Positions 1 through 7,789 of a DNA stretch of 49,930 bases are shown here, piece after piece; positions within the stretch are counted from its first letter, which is position 1, and each line of letters begins with the position of its first letter. This DNA is from Defluviitaleaceae bacterium (lineage in GTDB: Bacteria; Bacillota; Clostridia; Lachnospirales; WQUN01), in the NCBI GenBank assembly GCA_009781765.1, contig WQVC01000006.1:1-49930 (forward strand), given 5' to 3'. The translations under genes and the position numbers were made by a program. The notes beneath the pieces were generated by a model. That model was not told the DNA's origin. It made no database searches and worked only from the letters and a program-made list of their open reading frames with translations.

Positions 1-120
1 AAACGACTAAAAACTTTGAAGGGGATGACACCTTATCAATTCATTGTCAAATCTTGGGGCGATAATCCCGACGTTTTTTTAGATGAACCGTGCCACCTCA
101 ATCTGGGACTTTACACCTAG
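1..120 (+). CDS. IS481-type transposase, C-terminal fragment (cut by window edge)
   Basis: Frame 1 is open from the first base to a TAG at 118-120, giving 39 residues. They contain LKGMTPYQFIVKSWG and end HLNLGLYT. This matches the extreme C-terminus of DDE integrase-core transposases of the IS481 type, in which a TPYE(F/Y) block is followed by a Trp and a final H..LG.YT. Everything upstream, including the catalytic DDE residues, lies outside the window, so I cannot say whether the element is intact. A hairpin terminator follows at about 206. The call rests on a short tail and is by family resemblance only. Confidence 0.6.
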   Translation, partial: KRLKTLKGMTPYQFIVKSWGDNPDVFLDEPCHLNLGLYT

Positions 121-205
121 CACGGTATTTTAAAAACTGCAAACATTTGTATATTTAAATCCATCTACTTTGCGCCTACCGAAAAATATACACCAAAAAA
201 TGATG

Positions 206-238
206 AAAGACGCTTCCCGTTTCGGGAGCGTCTTTTTC
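206..238 (+). terminator. Rho-independent terminator, probably bidirectional
   Basis: AAAGACGCT pairs with AGCGTCTTT around a short C/G-rich top, followed by TTTTT on the plus strand. It sits 85 bp after the transposase stop. It is also downstream of the minus-strand gene ending at 319, so it may stop both transcripts. Confidence 0.7.
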
Positions 239-318
239 ATGGTTAGTTCCAATCAATATCATCATTTACTGAAAAATACAAGGTTTGTACAAATGGTGCG
301 GTTTTTGCAGAAGATGCT

Positions 319-945
319 TTAAAACCTGTAAAAATATTCACCCCGCTCTTTAAGCAGGATACATTTGGCAACCATTGTTTCCAGTATTGCACCTATTTGC
401 GGCGGTGTAACCGAACACCGGTCTCCGTCTTTGTATTTGCAACCACTTATATGATTATTGATGCATTCACAGTTGCCGTTGGCGAAAAAACTACTATCGA
501 ATCCGTGTTGTAACTTGCGCCTCTTCAGCCAAATTTCATTCGCCATACACATTTCGCCTTCGTATTCATCCAGCCGCACAACTGCTTTTCCCATTACGTC
601 AACTTGTTTGATGGCTAAAACTAATGCAATGAAAGCCGGTGGCACGAAAACACCGGCCAAAGACAATGCTATCACTATAGTAGACGCTTTCACGCTGATG
701 TGGTAGCTTCCGCCGGCGAAACCCCGCCTGCCTGATTTCACTTTTTCAAAACGCTCGTCACCTTCTGAAGGGAACTCCGGCTTGCTCAGCTCTGAGAGCA
801 GAGCCTTAATAGCAGTTTCGTCCGCATCCGGCGGCAAAAGGCTTTGAGTCGTTGCCCATTTCAGAAGCTCAGATTTCAGCTTCGACACATTTCCTTCAAA
901 AGAGAAGCAAAGTTCTTCTTCGGGTGGGGTATTGAGTTGTTGCAT
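319..945 (-). CDS. Hypothetical single-span membrane protein (208 aa)
   Basis: I do not recognise a family. The start ATG at 945 has an AAGGGAG ribosome site about 10 bases upstream. Residues 1-80 are polar and acidic, about 86-113 form one hydrophobic membrane span, and the C-terminal 95 residues carry a Cys cluster (C159, C161, C169, C177) that could bind metal or form disulfides. There is no cleavable signal peptide, so it is probably a bitopic membrane protein. It lies 20 bp downstream of the Sel1/HEXXH protease gene on the same strand and is almost certainly co-transcribed, which suggests a partner, target or immunity-like role for that protease. That role is inference only. Confidence 0.6.
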   Translation of the reverse strand: MQQLNTPPEEELCFSFEGNVSKLKSELLKWATTQSLLPPDADETAIKALLSELSKPEFPSEGDERFEKVKSGRRGFAGGSYHISVKASTIVIALSLAGVFVPPAFIALVLAIKQVDVMGKAVVRLDEYEGEMCMANEIWLKRRKLQHGFDSSFFANGNCECINNHISGCKYKDGDRCSVTPPQIGAILETMVAKCILLKERGEYFYRF

Positions 946-965
946 CTCTGTTCAACTCCCTTGCT

Positions 966-2615
966 TTATTTTTCTTGCGGTGATTTCATTCGTGTTATGA
1001 CCTTCGAAACTATTGCATCCGATATTTGCCGAAAGCGTTCCGTATTTCTTTTTATGAGATTTTCTTCGAATTCCAATTCTGCCTTTGTTGAATCGTCCGC
1101 AATAGCCTGTAAATAGCCTCTGAAAAGCTCGGCATTGTACGAATCAGATTCCCAATTGTTCAAAATGCCTGTTGCCAGTTCAACCGAATTTTTTTGAAAC
1201 ATGTCAATTTCGGAAGGTGTTATTTCAGAATCTCCTCCTTTTTTAAAGTGCTGTTGCGGGAGGTGTAACAATACGCGGAAAAAATCTCCGATTATGTCAA
1301 AAATGTTCTCATTGAAATGAAAATTTGCTTTTTTCATCAATTCCCTGCAAATATCATCAATTGCGACCAAAATGCAGTGTATTCGTTGGATATGCTCCGG
1401 ATAGTCGGCTTCACCCTGCGCATATTGTTCGGGTTGCGGTATTGTTATAAAAGCCAGAATTGCGCCCATCGCAAAGGCTAAAATATCCAACTCTTTTTCT
1501 TCATCGGAATCATCGGAAAACAATATAGGCGTTAAGATGCTTTCTGTTGCGAACAAATCCGCAGCCAGTTCTTGTGTTATGTTTTTTTCCACTGAAACAC
1601 GCTTTCCGGAGCTGTCATTAAATTCGTGCAAAAGATAGTGATGCATATGCTCGTGCAGCACCAAAAATTGAGCTGCAAAAATCATTGAATGAACAGAGAA
1701 TATTTGCAGCAAATCAGCATTAAATGTTCCGGACAACACTCTTTCGATTTGCACAGCAAGCAACTCTGTTGCATGACAAATTGCTTGTATGTTTTCAGCA
1801 TAGAGTACAAGTGCAACATCATTGTCATTGATTTTACAGAAGGCGGGGACGGGTTCGTCACCTTCTGTTCCCGTTGCACAGAATAAATGAACATCCAGAT
1901 AGCTTCTGTCTTTGTATGCCGATTCGGGAAATAATGTTTCTTCAGTGGTTGTTACAATGGTTGTTATGATATTGTTGACGTAGAAGGGATATGGTGATTT
2001 ATATGCTTGGAAAAGCGTTAATTCCACCCCGAATTCTTCCTTGTACTTTTTTATCAAGGCTTCCGCCAGTTTTGGTTTTTCAGTTGCCAACCTCGCCAAT
2101 ATGCCGCATCGAAATTCAGCTTCACCGGAAAGTTCGCCTATTTTTCGAGCAAGACTCCAAAAATTTTTTAACGCTAAAGTATCGCCTTGTCGTGCCGCGC
2201 GAGAATACAGTTGCAATGCCGCAAAAAAGTTTTGCGGTAACCCTCCGTGTCCACCCTCGTACATAAGCCCCAAGTTGATTTGTGCTTGGTCTAATCCCTG
2301 CATTGCCGCTTCATTGTACAATTGTGCGGCATATCCCCTGTCAAGCGGCGCACCGTCCCCGTCCTCATGGAGTGTGCCAAAATGAAACATGGCAACAGTA
2401 TTCTTTTTTTTGACGGCTGAAATGAGCCAATATATAGCCTTTTCTTCGTTTCTCGGAACACCGCTGTCATACAGCAGATACAGTTCAAACATTGAGCATG
2501 ATACACCCTGTTCTGCCGCTTTCAGAAAATTTTCTTCTGCTAAAGCATAATTTTTGTCCACGCCGCGTCCGTAGAAGTAATCCAGTCCCTTTTCGTGATA
2601 CTGTAACTTATCCAT
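966..2615 (-). CDS. Sel1-repeat protein with C-terminal HEXXH metallopeptidase domain (549 aa)
   Basis: The N-terminal ~155 residues hold about four Sel1-like repeats (motifs such as YFYGRGVDKNYALAEENFLKAAEQG and LGLMYEGGHGG recur at ~36-residue spacing), a helical scaffold for protein-protein contacts. Further on, HEHMH at about residues 321-325 is an HEXXH zinc site, followed about 27 residues later by ELAAD, which could give the third ligand. The arrangement resembles Lit-like (U49) or M48-like gluzincins, but I cannot place it in a family. No signal peptide or membrane span is visible, so it is probably cytoplasmic. I chose ATG 2615 rather than 2621 because GAGGAGG abuts 2621 and lies 6 bases before 2615. 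It forms an operon with the membrane-protein gene ending at 319 and has a promoter at 2669-2697. Confidence 0.75.
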   Translation of the reverse strand: MDKLQYHEKGLDYFYGRGVDKNYALAEENFLKAAEQGVSCSMFELYLLYDSGVPRNEEKAIYWLISAVKKKNTVAMFHFGTLHEDGDGAPLDRGYAAQLYNEAAMQGLDQAQINLGLMYEGGHGGLPQNFFAALQLYSRAARQGDTLALKNFWSLARKIGELSGEAEFRCGILARLATEKPKLAEALIKKYKEEFGVELTLFQAYKSPYPFYVNNIITTIVTTTEETLFPESAYKDRSYLDVHLFCATGTEGDEPVPAFCKINDNDVALVLYAENIQAICHATELLAVQIERVLSGTFNADLLQIFSVHSMIFAAQFLVLHEHMHHYLLHEFNDSSGKRVSVEKNITQELAADLFATESILTPILFSDDSDEEKELDILAFAMGAILAFITIPQPEQYAQGEADYPEHIQRIHCILVAIDDICRELMKKANFHFNENIFDIIGDFFRVLLHLPQQHFKKGGDSEITPSEIDMFQKNSVELATGILNNWESDSYNAELFRGYLQAIADDSTKAELEFEENLIKRNTERFRQISDAIVSKVITRMKSPQEK

Positions 2616-2668
2616 TTGCATCCTCCTCAGTATTTCGCCTTCAAATTTTTTGAAAAATATGTATTGTA

Positions 2669-2697
2669 ATTATATGGCGATTTCGACAGGAAAACAA
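2669..2697 (-). promoter_or_regulatory. Sigma-A-like promoter for the Sel1/HEXXH operon
   Basis: On the minus strand, TTGTTT (2692-2697) and a perfect TATAAT (2669-2674) are separated by 17 bp. They lie about 55 bp upstream of the chosen ATG at 2615. Confidence 0.65.
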
Positions 2698-3462
2698 GAG
2701 GCACGTCAAAAAAGGCGACCGGCTCTCTCGAAAATTTCGAGAACGCGCGAACGCACTTGAAGAAGCCCGAACGCTCGCAAGGGCGTCCGCTGTATGTAAT
2801 CGGATGTTCCGATTTGGCTGCTTTGATTTTTATTTGATTGGCTTTTTTTAAGTAAGTAACCGAAGTCCCGGGAGCTTCGGCAGGTTGCCGCTTCATATAA
2901 AAGGTGTGCACGTGGGCGTCAACATTCGGTCGGCCGTGTCCGAACGGGTCTGCCCTCTTTCATATAATGCGGCGGGTGTTGCAGTTGTTGCTGTGGTACG
3001 GGTGAAGCATTGGTGGTACAGGTACTGCATGGTGGTACGGTGAAGCGTGGTGTTGCGGTGTTACAAGGCGCAACCGTTATACAGCGGCTTCGGCACGGAG
3101 CGGTGCGGTCAGTTTCAGGGCGAACCCCTTCCTGAGATGGCAAAACACGTCCTTTGGCATGAAAGCGACTGCTTTGTTTCTCGGTTGCAGGGCAAGTATA
3201 CTTCAACTCTCATGCGCAGATATCCGGAACCGTTCCGGGAAATTTTCCAGGAATTTTTCCCGGAGCGGAAGCGACTGCTTTGCCGATATCGCGGTTTGCG
3301 CTTCGGTACGTAAAACTTGCTATGCATGTACGCAAATTTTACGCACGTTTTGGCAAACCGCAATATGTTTTCTCCGCCGGCATGATTTCAGCCCCTCCCC
3401 GCATATACTGAAACAGCAATTTTGTTTTGTGCGGAATTGCTCTATTGAAGGGGCTGATTAAA
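2698..3462. other. 765 bp without a supportable gene
   Basis: Several short open frames exist on both strands but none has a good ribosome site, a recognisable domain or consistent codon use. The stretch holds small palindromes (for example ATCGGATGTTCCGAT near 2800) and a degenerate tandem repeat at 2992-3056. A short direct repeat, AGCGACTGCTTTG, occurs near 3165 and 3268. It may be decayed coding DNA. I see no clear promoter for the gene at 3463. Confidence 0.5.
2992..3056. repeat. Degenerate ~20 bp tandem repeat (about three copies)
   Basis: The unit is approximately GTGGTACGGGTGAAGCATTG, with later copies reading GTGGTACAGGTACTGCATG and GTGGTACGGTGAAGCGTG. Read on the minus strand in one frame it gives a His/Pro/Tyr-rich peptide (for example ASPYHHAVPVPP) reminiscent of spore-coat-like low-complexity proteins, but no start or complete gene is present. 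Confidence 0.45.
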
Positions 3463-6150
3463 ATGAAACAAATCATTCGCGAGAACATCGCGCAAATGGA
3501 CATTTCGGCGGGCGGCGGGATTTTCGGGCGCAAGGCGCGAATTGATACGATAAATCATCCGGTTCTTGTGCTTGGGCTCGGCGGCACGGGAATCGACGCG
3601 CTTTTGCGGTTGAAATATCAAATAAATCGGCGGTTTAAACTGCCGGATAAAAAATCCAAGCCGGACAATATCGAGTATCTCGCGCTTGAAACAAACGAGC
3701 ATGACCGCAAAAAATATCGCGGCATCTCTCTTGATGCATACACGGAAACCGTTTTGCTCTCGAACGCGGGAATCGGCGCGATTTTGAACAATCGTTCGAC
3801 GCTTCCGGAATATATCAGCACGTGGCTTAACCCCGATTTGACTATCACCGACGGCACAAAAGGTGCAAGCGGAAATCGTCAGGCGGGGCGGCTTTTGCTG
3901 TTCGAAAAAATTAACACCGCTATCGACGCAATTTCAAATAAAATTAAATCGCTGCGCTCCGACCGCGAAAATAAATTGCTTGTGTTTGTGCTTTCGGGGG
4001 TTTCCGGCGGAACGGGCGGCGGTATGTTTTTGGACGTTTCGTACATTGTGCGCGGACTTATGGAGCGCGAATACGGCGCGAAAGGCATCGACAAAGTTGA
4101 AATTACCGGCTATTTATTCACGCCGGACGTGCATCTCGCGGGCAACAACATGAGCATCCACACCGAGGAATACATACAGCGCAACGGTTATGCCGCCCTC
4201 AAAGAGTTGGATTATTTTATGAATATCGAAGAACGCGGCGAGCGTTTTCATCAAAAATACGGTACACGGCTTGAAGTTAATTCCGCGCTCGCGCCGTTCA
4301 ATTTGTGCCACCTTGTTTCCGCCTGCAATATCGACGGCGTTTTTTTGAAAAATGCCTACGACTACTGCATGAACGTAACGGCGGAAAACATCGTGAACTT
4401 TCTCGCGCTTGAGGACAAGGAAAGCGGCAGCGAATTTGCCGTGCAGGATTATCACAGCAATTTGATTTCGAATATCGCCGCAATGACGAGCAATTTGCCG
4501 CCCGGCGTCGCATCGTGCGCGAATTTTTCCTACAATATAATCGGCGCGTCGGCGGCGATTTTGCCCACCGAGGGCATCAACGCACAACTCGCACACGGCG
4601 TTTTGAACGAAATGAGCGAGATGTTCGACGCAGAACCGGACGATTTCGATTTGCAGGAATTCGCAAAGCCCCTTGAAATTTCCGCGCTCGGAGCAGAGGT
4701 TGCCCGCGCGTTGCCGCCGATTAAGCTCGACTATGCCGAAACGGATTATTTCAGCCACCGCAACGTCGTCAAAACGCGCCGCGTTGACGTTGACGAAAAA
4801 CTTGCCGAGCAATTTGCCGCCGCAAAACGCGAACTCTCCAAGGTTGGCGCGGTTGAAATTATCGAGCGCGTTAAGGCGGATTTGCGCGAAGTTTTCACCG
4901 ACCCTGCGCGCGGCGCATTTTACACGACACGAATAATTTCCGGCGAAACAAATCCCTGCTTGCTCGCGAGAATCGGCGCGTACACAACCCACTTACGCGA
5001 AAAAATCGACGCAACCGCACACGAAACCGATGCCCTCGAAGTCGCTTGCGAAACCCGTTTCGAAGAGGCGGCAAAAGCAATCTTCTCAAAAGAAAGCAAA
5101 AAAAATGCCTACATTGAGGCGAAAGTTGCGGTATATCAATCCCGCCTGCAACGGGAAATTTTCATTCGGCTCATAGACATTTACAAAGAAATTCATAACG
5201 CCCTTGAACGCGAAAACGACAGCACGTATTCTGTTTACGCCGAGGTTTTGCGCGAAGTTCGCAGAATTTTTGAGCGTAACGCGGAAATTGTCGCCAAGCC
5301 GGACACGTCGCAGCGCACATTCGACCACGCGGTTATTTCCGTTTCGGAACTTGTGCCGGAAATCGAAAATATTTTACACGAATCGGGACGAGATTATATC
5401 ACGCACGATTTTTTAAAAGCCCTTCTCAACAATCCCGACGACATAAACCAAACAATTTCGGATTTCATATTTGACAAATTCGGCACGTTTTTAACGCGCT
5501 CCATGTCGGAATTTTTCAGTCGCAACGGCGAGCGAACCGCCGAACACGTTGTTGAATCGGAAATCGCGCCCCGTTTGTATCGTGACGCAAAACCGATTTT
5601 TCATCTCGACAATACTGCCGGTATTTTTCATTTTCCGAGTTACGGCATGGTCAGCGTGCCGAAAAATACGCAGGAAATTTTGCGCGGAATCGAAGCATAT
5701 CAAGGTCACGCGCTTGCAAATTTGCGCTTTAACATCCGCAAAAGTTCCATCGCCGACCGAATTTTTTGGCTTAACACGCAAAACGGCATCCCGCTTTTCG
5801 CATACGCGCCGATTCGCGTTTACGAGGAACTCTACGAGCGCACAATCGAAACCCGCGAGGGGGTCGGGCGACATTTAGTAATGAACGAGCGCGAAAATTG
5901 GATGAACTTGCCGTCGCCGTTGCCGGAAAAATTTTGGGGCGATACGTATTCAAACGCCCGGCAAAAAGCCGCCAACGACGAAGCCCGAAAAGTTTTTCGC
6001 CAAGGGATGCAGTACGAAACCCTCAAAAAGAACACCGACGAAAATTTTTTCATCCGCTATCCCAATTTAATCGAGCGAACCCGCCGCGAAAACGAAAAGC
6101 ACATCGAGCTTTCAAAAGTTACGTGGATGGCCAAGGGTGCGTCGGGTTAA
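3463..6150 (+). CDS. Large tubulin/FtsZ-fold protein (Tubulin_2-like, 895 aa)
   Basis: GLGGTG at about residues 38-43 and SGGTGGG at about 181-187, preceded by LLVFVLSGV, are the N-terminal glycine loop and the tubulin/FtsZ GGGTG(S/G)G nucleotide-binding signature. The rest, some 700 residues, is much longer than FtsZ (~350-400) and looks mostly helical and charged, as in the bacterial tubulin-like family of Pfam Tubulin_2. It probably binds GTP and may form filaments, but its cell function is unknown. I chose ATG 3463 because a GAAGGGG site lies about 9 bases upstream; an in-frame non-ATG start at 3427 has no such site. In other genomes such genes often adjoin VWA-domain genes; none is near here. 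A hairpin cassette follows the stop. Confidence 0.8.
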   Translation: MKQIIRENIAQMDISAGGGIFGRKARIDTINHPVLVLGLGGTGIDALLRLKYQINRRFKLPDKKSKPDNIEYLALETNEHDRKKYRGISLDAYTETVLLSNAGIGAILNNRSTLPEYISTWLNPDLTITDGTKGASGNRQAGRLLLFEKINTAIDAISNKIKSLRSDRENKLLVFVLSGVSGGTGGGMFLDVSYIVRGLMEREYGAKGIDKVEITGYLFTPDVHLAGNNMSIHTEEYIQRNGYAALKELDYFMNIEERGERFHQKYGTRLEVNSALAPFNLCHLVSACNIDGVFLKNAYDYCMNVTAENIVNFLALEDKESGSEFAVQDYHSNLISNIAAMTSNLPPGVASCANFSYNIIGASAAILPTEGINAQLAHGVLNEMSEMFDAEPDDFDLQEFAKPLEISALGAEVARALPPIKLDYAETDYFSHRNVVKTRRVDVDEKLAEQFAAAKRELSKVGAVEIIERVKADLREVFTDPARGAFYTTRIISGETNPCLLARIGAYTTHLREKIDATAHETDALEVACETRFEEAAKAIFSKESKKNAYIEAKVAVYQSRLQREIFIRLIDIYKEIHNALERENDSTYSVYAEVLREVRRIFERNAEIVAKPDTSQRTFDHAVISVSELVPEIENILHESGRDYITHDFLKALLNNPDDINQTISDFIFDKFGTFLTRSMSEFFSRNGERTAEHVVESEIAPRLYRDAKPIFHLDNTAGIFHFPSYGMVSVPKNTQEILRGIEAYQGHALANLRFNIRKSSIADRIFWLNTQNGIPLFAYAPIRVYEELYERTIETREGVGRHLVMNERENWMNLPSPLPEKFWGDTYSNARQKAANDEARKVFRQGMQYETLKKNTDENFFIRYPNLIERTRRENEKHIELSKVTWMAKGASG

Positions 6151-6161
6151 AATTGTAAAAT

Positions 6162-6350
6162 TCTCGGGGGCTTCGCCCCCGAACCCTCACGAACTTTTTT
6201 AGAAAAAAGTTCGACAAAAAATCCAAAAATCGCGCATTTGCGCGATTTTATGATGGGGTCAAGGGGACATTGTCCCCTTGCAGGGGTTTGGGGACGGAGT
6301 CCCCAAGGTCTTTAGTAAGTGCATACGAGGCGGAGTCCCCGAGGTCTTAA
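6162..6350 (+). repeat. Hairpin cassette A (multi-palindrome intergenic repeat)
   Basis: Five consecutive perfect or near-perfect hairpins: CGGGGG/CCCCCG around CTTCG (6165-6181), CGAACTTTTTT/AAAAAAGTTCG (6190-6213), AAAATCGCGC/GCGCGATTTT (6226-6249), CAAGGGGAC/GTCCCCTTG (6260-6280) and TTGGGGAC/GTCCCCAA (6288-6306). It ends in GAGGTCTTAA, like the edges of other copies. The third hairpin probably terminates the tubulin-like transcript. Confidence 0.85.
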
Positions 6351-6377
6351 AAATTGATTATCATTTCGGTGTAAACT

Positions 6378-6406
6378 TGCGCATCGGAATAACTTTCCGT
6401 TATAAT
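6378..6406 (+). promoter_or_regulatory. Sigma-A-like promoter for the CNNM/CorC gene
   Basis: TTGCGC (6378-6383), a 17 bp spacer and a perfect TATAAT (6401-6406), 42 bp before the GTG start at 6449. It lies just outside the right end of cassette A. Confidence 0.6.
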
Positions 6407-6448
6407 GCATATTGTGAAATATATTTTATTAAAAGGATTGGATTCAAC

Positions 6449-7789
6449 GTGAGTCCCGGTTTCGTAACAGTATCAGCAGTATCACTTATCGGGTTGATGG
6501 CATCTTCGGCGTTTTTGAGCGCGGCGGAAATGTCGTTTGCGTCGATTTCGCGCGCTCGCCTGAACAATCTGGCGGAAGGTGGCGGAAGACGCGGCAAACG
6601 TGCGCGTCTTATAGCCGACCTCTACGAAAATCGCTTCGACGAGGTAATTTCTACGTTGCTGATTTGCAATAATTTAGTGGCGATTGCGGCGGCAACAATG
6701 TCTGCGGCTTTATTTGCTGCAATTTTTGCCGTTTTCGGCGAAGAGTGGGAGTTTGTCGGCTACATCTTCTCAACAATTATTATTTCCGTGTTGATTATTA
6801 TCTTCACCGACATTTTTCCCAAAAGTTTCGCCAAAGAGAAACCGGAAAAATACGCGGTCTTTTTTTTGCCGATTCTGCGTTTGCTGATGGCAATTTTTTG
6901 GCTTGCAAACAAGGGAATTCTGCGGCTTAAAAACAGCGTGGGCGCGAAAATGGCATCAAACGAAGAGGAAGTCGAAGCCGAACCGCACACTCTTTTGGAA
7001 CAGGAACTCATTTTCATGGTGGAAGAAGCCGAAACCGACGGCATTATCAACGAAGACGACTCCGCGCTGATTACAAACGCCATTGAGTTTAACGAGGTAT
7101 TCGTGGGCGATATTTTAACGCCGCGCGTAAATATCGACAGTATTCCGAGCGGCGCAAGCGTGGATGAAATTGCCGGGTTGTTTCTCAAAAACGGATATTC
7201 GCGAATGCCGGTAATCGGCGAGTCAATCGACGAAATTCGCGGCATCGTAAACCTGCGCGACTTTTTAAAATGCATGGCAACCGGCATGAGCGACAATCCC
7301 GTCACCCTCGACGACATTATGACGTCGCCGGTTTATACTGTGACCGGTGCGCCTGTGCGAGACGTTTTGACGCTGCTGAAAAAGCAAAAAAGCCACATGG
7401 CAATCGTCACAGACGAGTACGGCGGCACAGAAGGTCTCGTAACGATGGAAGATATTTTGGAAGAACTCGTCGGCGAAATTTGGGACGAAAGCGACGAAAT
7501 AATCGAGGAATTTGTGCCGCTCGGCGACAGCAGGCACAAAATTCTCGGCACCGCCGACGTTGATAAAATGTTCGAATATTTCGACATCGAGGCAAAATCG
7601 GAATCGAATACCGTCGGCGGATGGATAGCGGACGTTTTGCGTCGTGTTCCGCAGGAAGGCGACAGCTTCGAATTTGAAAATCTCATCGTAACCGTCACAA
7701 AAACCGACGGTCGCCGCGCCGAAGAATGCGAAGTTTCCGTCGCAACCGAGGAAGAAGGCACAGCCGAGAGGAGAACAAGAGATGATTAA
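6449..7789 (+). CDS. CNNM/CorC-HlyC family membrane protein with CBS pair (446 aa)
   Basis: Domains in order: a DUF21/CNNM membrane domain with three or four spans (about residues 1-190, with the family-typical FLSAAEMSF near the start), two CBS domains (about 205-325, including GYSRMPVIGES and HMAIVTDEYGGTEGLV), and a C-terminal CorC_HlyC domain (about 340-425). The family is linked to Mg2+ or other divalent-cation efflux and, in Bacillus, to Mg2+ tolerance; the older name hemolysin C is misleading. The GTG start at 6449 has AAAAGGA upstream, and the domain begins there; a longer frame back to 6278 would read through repeat DNA. A GAGAGGAG site inside the 3' end serves the next gene, so the two are translationally coupled. 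Confidence 0.87.
   Translation: MSPGFVTVSAVSLIGLMASSAFLSAAEMSFASISRARLNNLAEGGGRRGKRARLIADLYENRFDEVISTLLICNNLVAIAAATMSAALFAAIFAVFGEEWEFVGYIFSTIIISVLIIIFTDIFPKSFAKEKPEKYAVFFLPILRLLMAIFWLANKGILRLKNSVGAKMASNEEEVEAEPHTLLEQELIFMVEEAETDGIINEDDSALITNAIEFNEVFVGDILTPRVNIDSIPSGASVDEIAGLFLKNGYSRMPVIGESIDEIRGIVNLRDFLKCMATGMSDNPVTLDDIMTSPVYTVTGAPVRDVLTLLKKQKSHMAIVTDEYGGTEGLVTMEDILEELVGEIWDESDEIIEEFVPLGDSRHKILGTADVDKMFEYFDIEAKSESNTVGGWIADVLRRVPQEGDSFEFENLIVTVTKTDGRRAEECEVSVATEEEGTAERRTRDD

Noticed and set aside
2919-3206. 95-residue minus-strand open frame in the gene-free region
   Set aside because: It is Pro/Thr-rich because of the tandem repeat and has no ribosome site or recognisable domain.
4114-4992. 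292-residue minus-strand open frame antisense to the tubulin-like gene
   Set aside because: It lies wholly within a well-supported plus-strand gene, has no ribosome site and its residue composition is that of a shadow frame in G/C-rich codons.
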